From NCBI GenBank assembly GCA_030760725.1, contig JASWHV010000012.1, positions 57,257,652-57,321,651 on the forward strand: DNA of 64,000 bases, given 5' to 3'. The notes under the pieces were generated by a model. That model saw only the letters and a list, made by a program, of their open reading frames with translations. It made no database searches and was not told the origin of the DNA. The position numbers were made by a program, and so were the translations under genes. The stretch comes from Neostapfia colusana (Eukaryota > Streptophyta > Magnoliopsida > Poales > Poaceae). This document shows positions 57,535-64,000 of this stretch, one piece after another. The first letter of the stretch is position 1; each line of letters begins with the position of its first letter.

Positions 57535-59678
57535 TCAGATGCCCATGAACTCCGGGTAGTTTGAGCGAAGAAATTCCTCGCTCTCCCACGTCGCTTCTTC
57601 GGCGGTGTGGTTACTCCAGAGTATCTTGTAGAACCACAACGTTAGGCGACGTGTAGTCCGAGCCCTCTCATCAATAATTGCCACCGGATATTCATCATAC
57701 GTCAAATCTGGTTGCAGCTCGCCGATGTCTTCAGTGGGCACAGCAGCCGTATGCTTCAGACATTTTTGCAGTTGTGAAACATGGAAAACATCGTGAACAC
57801 CAGAAAGAGATGCCGGCAGTTGCAGTCTATACGCCACTGGTCCACACTTCTCGTTGATGGCATAGGGTCCAATGGATCGGGGAGCGAGCTTCCCCTTCAC
57901 ACCGAATCGGTGCACGCCCTTCATCGGAGATACACGGAGGTACACGTGCTCCCCGACATCGAAGTGCAGCGGCCTACGCCTCTTATCAGCGTAGCTCTTC
58001 TGCCAGGATTGAGCGGCCTTCAAGTTAGCTTGAATCATCCGAACAGGCTCTTTGGCGTCGTTCACCACATCAACCCCGAATGTGACCCTTTCACCGGACT
58101 CGCACCAGTTTAACGGGGTGCGGCATTTGCGGCCATAGAGAGCCTCATAGGGTGCCATCTTGATACTCGCTTGATAGCCATTGTTGTACGAGAATTCCGC
58201 CAATGGTAGGTGATCATCCCAGTTCCTACCGTGGTGTATGGCACATGCTCTTAACATGTCTTCCAGTACTTGGTTCACCCTCTCTGTTTGGCCATCTGTC
58301 TGAGGGTGATAGGCGGAGCTTCTAATCAGCTTAGTACCCAAAGCAGCGTGCAACTGCTCCTAGAAACGAGATACAAATAGTGCCCCTCGGTCTGAGACTA
58401 TGGTCTTGGGTACTCCATGCAAGCATAGGATTCTTGCAATATACAACTCTGCATATCTGTTGGCATAGAAATGTGTATGCACGGGAATGAAGTGAGCCGA
58501 CTTTGTTAACCAATCAACGATTACCCAAATGGAATCATGCTTGTTGGAATTCAGGGGTAATACCACAATGAAATCCATGCTCACATCCTCCCATTTCCAT
58601 GCTGGAATTTTCAGGGGCTGCAGCAGCCCTGATTTTCTCATATGGTCAGCTTTCACTCGTCTACACGTATCACACTCGGATACGTACTTCGCCACTTCCC
58701 GCTTCATCCGTGTCCACCAAAATTTCTTTTTCAAATCTTGGTACGTTTTGTTGCTGCCCAGATGAATGGAGTATTTATACAAGTGAGCTTCATCAAGAAT
58801 CTTCTTTCGCAGCTCAATGTTCCGGGGTACGACTATGCGGTCATTGAACCACAGCGTCCCCTCATCATCTTTCCGGAAACATTTGATTTCCCCATTGTCT
58901 ATCCGTCTCCGGAGATGTGCCATGCCCTTATCAACTTTCTGAGCTGCGATGATCTCCTCCCTAATGGTAGGGATGAGGGCAAGGTTGTAGAGCGATCCAT
59001 AAGGAACCAAGTATAAACTCGGCTCTTCCTCCTCCACCGGTGTAATGGTGAGGTTATGGACATGTGATTTCTGACTCAGCGCGTCGGCAACCACATTCGC
59101 CTTGCCGGGGTGGTTATGAATCTCAATCTCATAATTTTTTATTAGTTCTAACCACCTCCTTTGCCTCATATTCAGCTCCTTCTGGATGAAAATGTACTTC
59201 AGGGTCTTGTGGTCGGTGTAGAGATGCACCAAATTTCCCAGGAGATAGTGCCTACACATTTTCAACGCCAAAACCACAGCAGCAAGCTCAAGATCATGAG
59301 TTGGGTACTGCTGCTCATGGTTTCGAAGTTGGCATGAGCCATACGCGACCACACGTCCTTCTTGCATCAACACGCAGCCGATCCCGATGCCGGACGCATC
59401 ACAATACACGTCGAAGGGCTTAGTTGTGTCCGGTTGAGCTAAGACCGTGGCGGTTGTGAGATGCTTCACCAATGCTTGGAACGCTCCTTCACACGCTGTG
59501 TTCCAAACATATTATGTTCCCTTCTTCAGCAATTCTGTCATCGGCTTAGCAAGCTTGGAGAAGCTTGCAATGTATCTCCGATAGTATCCCGCTAAGCCGA
59601 GGAAGCTTCTGACTTCATGGACTGAAGTGGGAGCTTTCCATTTCAGAACTTGCTCGATTTTGCTTGGGTCAACCGCAA
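57535..59678 (-). pseudogene. Gypsy pol of D, downstream half (end of RT, RNase H, integrase)
   Basis: From 59,678 the frame continues the RT thumb (VDPSKIEQVLKW, GYYRRYIASFSKLAKP). A TAA lies at 59,512-59,514. The 370-codon frame 59,472-58,360 holds RNase H (Asp25, Glu62, Asp87), the integrase zinc site (His230, His237, Cys267, Cys270) and core Asp300 and Asp361. A TAG at 58,360-58,362 sits between the second Asp and Glu. The same frame then runs to 57,535 with the Glu at the correct 35-residue spacing, the conserved C-terminal tail and a chromodomain-like end (WSNHTAEEATWESEEFL). Only two stop codons damage this 700-codon stretch, so it is one of the better preserved integrases here. Confidence 0.93.
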
Positions 59679-62600
59679 TGTAAGGGCCTCAGTTTTTGAC
59701 ACATATTTGAGGTGTTCATCACCATACACACACACCTCATTTGAGGAAAGTTGATGAACACAAATGAAGAGCAAGTAACCACCATCAACATGCTCATTAG
59801 AAAACAAACTCACATATTGCAAAAGTGGTATTTCCCACATGTGATATAGAGGGGCTGGACATATGAAAACTCCTACACATTGCTAAGGATGTCCATGCCA
59901 AGTTTCACCCAAATTCAAAACCTTTTTGAGGTCATTTTGGGTATAGTTAGAAAGAGGAAAGTTTGAAACCATATTCAAATTCAAACTGTTTTTATCCCAT
60001 GAATTTAAAATTGGGAGGCATATTCTTATTCAGCACATTTTTGTGAGCTCACACACCAATTTTCACTCCGTTTGGAGTTGATCTTGACATGAGCTAAGTG
60101 GGACAAATTCAAACTTTATTTGAATTCCAAACTGAACTTGTACTGAAATTCATTCAAACCAAACCCAATTTGAATTCTAATCAATTCAAATGGCTCATGG
60201 GTGGATAATTTGAATCACCAGGGGTATTTTGGGGCTCACTGTTTACAACAGTGATTAGGAGTAAATTTCAGAGGTTAAAACCCCGGTGGGACCCACATGT
60301 CATAGAGAGAAGAGGGGAGACTTGCACCCAAAGTCAGAGTCTCAGTGGGAACTTCCACCGAGCAGCTGCCGACTCCACGCTCGGGAGCAGCTGCGCTCGC
60401 CACCGAGGAGGAGCAGCGCCACCAGCTGCTTCCCGCGCCCACACACGAGCCCAAGGGCGGTTCCAGGGCCCTCTTAAGGTGCTCCACGGTGGCAGGCACC
60501 GATCATTTCCTCCTCTCCCGTGAACACCGAGCCCCGACCTGCCTCCTCTCTGCTCGACCGGAGAACCGCGAAACCAGCTCGCCTTCTCCCTCCCCGAGCT
60601 GCTAGACAGCAACCTGAGATCGCCCTCCACCTCCCCAACACCAGAAACCCCGAGCTCCGACCTCCCTTGCCCGAAAACGATCGCCACCACGGCGACCTAG
60701 CCTCAGCCGAGAGTCAGGCGCCCGTGGACAGCGTTCCACAGGCATTTTCACGGTCCAGCAAGAGAGGCAACAGGAGCGTGCGACCACCGTGCTGCTCTCC
60801 TCCATGTTTGGAAGCAAACCGTGAAGAATCCACGGTGAATTCTCAGTTTTTGCTCCGGCGACCTTAAACTGAGCTTCCGGTACGGATCCTTCAAATTCTC
60901 GCTCTAAGATCCTTCTCTAGCTATCAAATCTTGCACATAGACGCTGGACTAGCCGGCGATCAAGTTCCTTTCTGCATCCGTGGCGTGAAACTGTTTAGAA
61001 GTGACGAATTTTGAGCTCGATCAAGAGTGGTCATGGCGGGCACGATCGGTCACACAGTGCCGACCGACTTGCCGCCATCTTTGAACCCTTTTGACACCTT
61101 GTCGAGCTTCCTAGAGGTACACTGATGCTGTAGGACCGTTTGTTCGAGGTGTTGGTGGGTTAGAACCCACGGTCGACGGCGCCGAACCTCAACCGAGGCC
61201 GCGGCACGTCGCCGGGCTATTTCCGGTCACCGCCAGCCCGAACTGACACCACCGACGTGTTCCTCGACGTCGACAACCCCCTGGCGGTGAGTTTCAGACA
61301 ATGGGAGGGCCGGCAGCGGCGAGCCGGCAAGCTCCAGGTCTGCTCCGGCGAGGGCGGTGGCGCGGGCGCGAGAGAGCGTCGGGAGGAAGACGAAGCCGGC
61401 TGGCCCACGCGTCAGCGGCTGAAAAATTTAAATCGGGATCGGGTGCGGCCGGGATCGGCTGTGCTGGCGCGCAGGAACCCCACAGACCACGGTGTGCCGT
61501 CGCCTCGGCGTGCGACGCGTGTCCCCGGGGCCCACCCGCAAGTTTAAACTTTTCCCCTGATTTTCAGATTTCCTTCAAACTTCAAATCCTCATAACTTGA
61601 GCTAGAAAACTCCAAATCGAGTGAACCAAATTTTGTTGGATTCAGCTCACTGAGTACTTTCCAACAAATCAAGTTTCACTTCATGAAAATCCTTATTTCT
61701 CCATAATTAATTCCTCAAAGTTTAAACTGTTTGGAATTTTAACTGGAGAATACTTTGGAGGAAAATCCTGAAATTTTGCTGGGATGTTCACCAAAATATC
61801 CCTGAACTACCATAAATAGTTCAGATCCATTTGAGCTAATTTGATCCACCTAATGGTGTGATTAGTGAAACTGTTCCAGAGAAAATAGAAAATGTTCAGA
61901 AACATTTTCAGAATTTTCTCTGAAATTGTTTAGCTCATATCCTTAGCTAGGAACCTTCAAATTAAGTGAGACCAACTCCGTTAGAACCCTCTGAAAATCT
62001 AGTTTTCATAAAATCATAGTTTGTTTCATGAAAATCCCTAGAACATCCTAAAAGCCTTCAATTAAGGTCAAGTACATAATTAATTGTGGAGGGCTCAAAT
62101 GAGCTTTGCTGCAACTAAAACTTGACCAAGTCTGTGTTTAGGTTGTGACCAAGCCACAGTAAAGGTTTCACAGTCATTGGGTTTGTCTAATAAGAGTTAT
62201 AGACTTCACAAGTTTAAATTCAATCAAATACATTTAAATTAATACATATGTACTTGTATATCATGTAGTCGCTAAGGTCGAGGAGGAACCCGAAGTCCTA
62301 GACTTCGTTACTCCGGAGGAACAGCTAGCCTACGACCAAGAGCAGCAAGGCAAGCTCCGGTTTGCATTAACCTTTTACAAGTTTTTATTGTTTTGAGCAC
62401 ATACTTGATTACTTTATTCTTTGCATTAGAGTCTTGTTTGAAAACCCAATTGCATAGCCAAGAAAACCTTGGGTTGGGTTTAGGATTTACAAACCCCGTT
62501 AGCTACTGCAATGCTAAGATAGAGTAGGATTTGGTACAAGTCGAGTAGTTGGAACTACTCGCGAGAATAGGCTAGAGGCACATTGCTCGGGTAGAGATAG

Positions 62601-63761
62601 CACATGATACACATGGCAAGAGAAAATGAGACTGAGCGAAGAGTAAGGGCAGCAGGACTTTGGGGCATGTGTGCTATAGCTCCGCTTGTGTCGATTGAGG
62701 ACCGAGCTGTGTGCGGGCCTATTGAACAAGCTAGAACAGTACTGAAGACCTACCGGCTATATGGGAACCGGGAAACTGATGTAACTCGGGTAGCTGGGTG
62801 TTGAGGCATAGCTGGTCGTTCAGAGGGTAGGTTGAGAGCTCGAGGTGTAAATCGGCTGGCGGCACTGAGATGCGCGTGCAGAGACCTCTTGCTCGGGACG
62901 ATTGGACCGGTTCAACATTTGGCTAACGGGTGAAAGGTAGTTGTGTACGGCGTCCGTGATGGTTGTTGTCGGCAACATCGAGTACGGGCGTACGTGATGG
63001 GTTATTCGGGTAACCCTGCAGGTGTAAATCGATTATAATCACCGTCCCTCGCGGTCAGTGAGTACCACTTGTTCACTGTACCGTGACGTAGAAAGAACAT
63101 GCTAGTTAAATGTTAAAATGTTGCTGATTGAAAGATGGACTTTGATTGTTAATGATTTGTTGTAGTTTAGAGCGAACTAAAGTTCCTTTCAACTTTGGGC
63201 AAAGTACATGAGAGAAATGTGTTTCTTGTTTGATTGCGGCTGTCTCATGTGCCTTAGCGTAAGGTTCTCCACAACCTGCTGCTAAAACTTGAAAGTAAGG
63301 TTCTACTAATTAGGCGAGTCCTGGCAAATGATTTTTACCTCATGTAACCCATCAACCCTCATGTAGAAGTTCCATGTTTAGGTGAGACGGGTCAGACTTG
63401 TTGAGCCTTCATGCTCACTGCTTGTGTTTGAAGCTTTTGCAGGGTTCTATGAGGAAGGGACTCCCGAAGAGGAGACGGAACCCCAGGAGGGGAACCCCGT
63501 CAAATGGGAGTCGTGCACGCCGCAGAGTTAGTGTACGTGTGTGCTAGCAAGGACATGTTCAAGGGCTGAACATGAACTTGATGCGTAGTCTACGCCCGTG
63601 AGTGTAGACTGGACTTATTTTGATGTAAACATGTTCATAAACTCGCTTATGTAATAAAATTTCGCTTCCGCTTTGTACCTTGATGTGTGTTATCCGGTGC
63701 TGTGCAACGCAGCACCCCTCAGCGTGATCCTGGCTCGACAAGACCTTGGGGTCGTGTCACA
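59679..63761 (+). mobile_element. Solo LTR (4,083 bp) inserted in the RT gene of D
   Basis: It starts TGTAAGGGCCTCAG and ends GGTCGTGTCACA. It is the A-family LTR in the opposite orientation: its end (CCGGTGCTGTGCAACGCAGC) is the reverse complement of the start of the A LTR. The right flank is CAATG and the left flank CAA, then the TG that starts the LTR; a 5-bp duplication CAATG that lost two bases (TG) at the left junction explains this. Removing the LTR restores the RT frame across ISAKGIAVDPSK. GC-rich sequence at 60.3-61.5 kb produces incidental frames. Confidence 0.88.
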
Positions 63762-64000
63762 CAATGCCTTTCGCTGAGATGATATGTCCCAAAAATGGCA
63801 CTTGGCTGATCCAAAACTCACATTTGCTGAACTTGGCATATAGCTTATGGTCCCTTAGGCATTGAAGAACGATCCTCAAGTGTTCGGTGTGTTCTGCTTC
63901 TGTCTTGGAGTAAACCAAGATATCGTCAATGAACACCACCATGAACTTGTCCAGCTCCGGCATGAACACCGAGTTCATGAGATACATGAAATGTGCCAGA
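63762..64000 (-). pseudogene. RT fragment of gypsy D, upstream half
   Basis: Minus strand. The fragment covers RT palm and the start of the thumb, with the catalytic FIDD motif (VVFIDDILVYSK) and CEFWISQVPFLGHIIS. The frame is open to the window edge and continues, after the solo LTR, at 59,678. It is split by the insertion rather than decayed. Confidence 0.92.

Larger units (their letters stand above)
53674..64000 (-). mobile_element. Ty3/gypsy retrotransposon D, runs past the window end
   Basis: The left bound is TGTGACACCCGACGG at 53,674. On the minus strand the visible order is RT (64,000-63,762, continued at 59,678), RNase H, integrase, purine tract and 3' LTR (57,458-53,674). Gag, protease and the 5' LTR lie beyond the right edge. 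D is closely related to A in protein and LTR. The RT is split by a solo LTR. The five bases left of D are CACGA; the partner is outside. Confidence 0.92.

Noticed and set aside
60251..61600. Multiple frames of 70-120 codons on both strands
   Set aside because: They are inside the solo LTR in element D; they overlap one another and have low-complexity products.
1..64000. tRNA genes, CRISPR array, bacterial-type operon or integrated virus
   Set aside because: No cloverleaf-type sequence, no regularly spaced repeat-spacer array and no non-retroelement coding cluster was seen; the tRNA-like matches are only the primer-binding sites.

Overview
The window is repeat DNA from a grass nuclear genome, most likely heterochromatic or intergenic. 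No ordinary host gene, tRNA, rRNA or CRISPR array could be supported. The evidence for a plant, and specifically a grass, is the set of large Ty3/gypsy retrotransposons with very long (3-4.5 kb) LTRs, initiator-Met tRNA primer sites (TGGTATCAGAG), purine tracts, a CACTA element ending in CACTACTA/TAGTAGTG with CAGGCGGT-type subterminal repeats, and a hAT-like short element. The species cannot be named from this.

Left block (1-18,976). An LTR fragment (100-647) is followed by a short duplicated flank and then a CACTA element (782-18,976, target duplication TCT). The CACTA element carries a remnant Ulp1-type cysteine protease gene. It has been hit twice: by a solo LTR (859-2,406, duplication ATGTC) and by retroelement X (2,466-17,129, duplication GGCGA). 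X was itself hit, inside its left LTR, by gypsy element A (2,528-14,574, minus strand, duplication GGATT). All four pairs of target duplications are visible, so the order of events can be read: CACTA, then X, then A.

Middle block (18,977-43,821). Unassigned flank, a 473-bp hAT-like element and a copia-like LTR fragment come first. Next is element Y (minus strand): its gag remains at 22,687-23,896 and its 5' LTR is split into two parts, at 23.9-24.5 kb and 40.09-40.70 kb. Gypsy element C (24,521-40,085, minus strand, duplication TCCTA) sits inside the Y LTR. C has a gag-pol frame broken by only a few stops and frameshifts, and its left LTR contains a 4.5-kb solo LTR (25,488-30,035, duplication CCAGT). 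To the right of Y lies the 3' end of a plus-strand gypsy element F (pol tail, purine tract, start of LTR).

Right block (43,822-64,000). A second, decayed copy of the CACTA element with its left flank is followed by a truncated LTR. Then comes a long plus-strand LTR (45.84-53.41 kb) interrupted by a solo LTR (49,489-52,851, duplication TGCAA). Last is gypsy element D (minus strand, 53,674 to beyond the window end), whose reverse-transcriptase gene is split by a 4.1-kb solo LTR (59,679-63,761).

How the parts work together: gag, protease, RT, RNase H and integrase of A, C and D are parts of one replication machine, but every copy here is disabled by stops, frameshifts or insertions. The most unusual signals are: a tandem array of about ten units carrying CACGTG boxes just upstream of the likely TATA box in the C LTR; a 56-bp tandem repeat that multiplies the primer-binding region of C; a pair of perfect palindromes in two LTR families in which one changes on both arms together; and LTRs of element A that differ by two large internal deletions.
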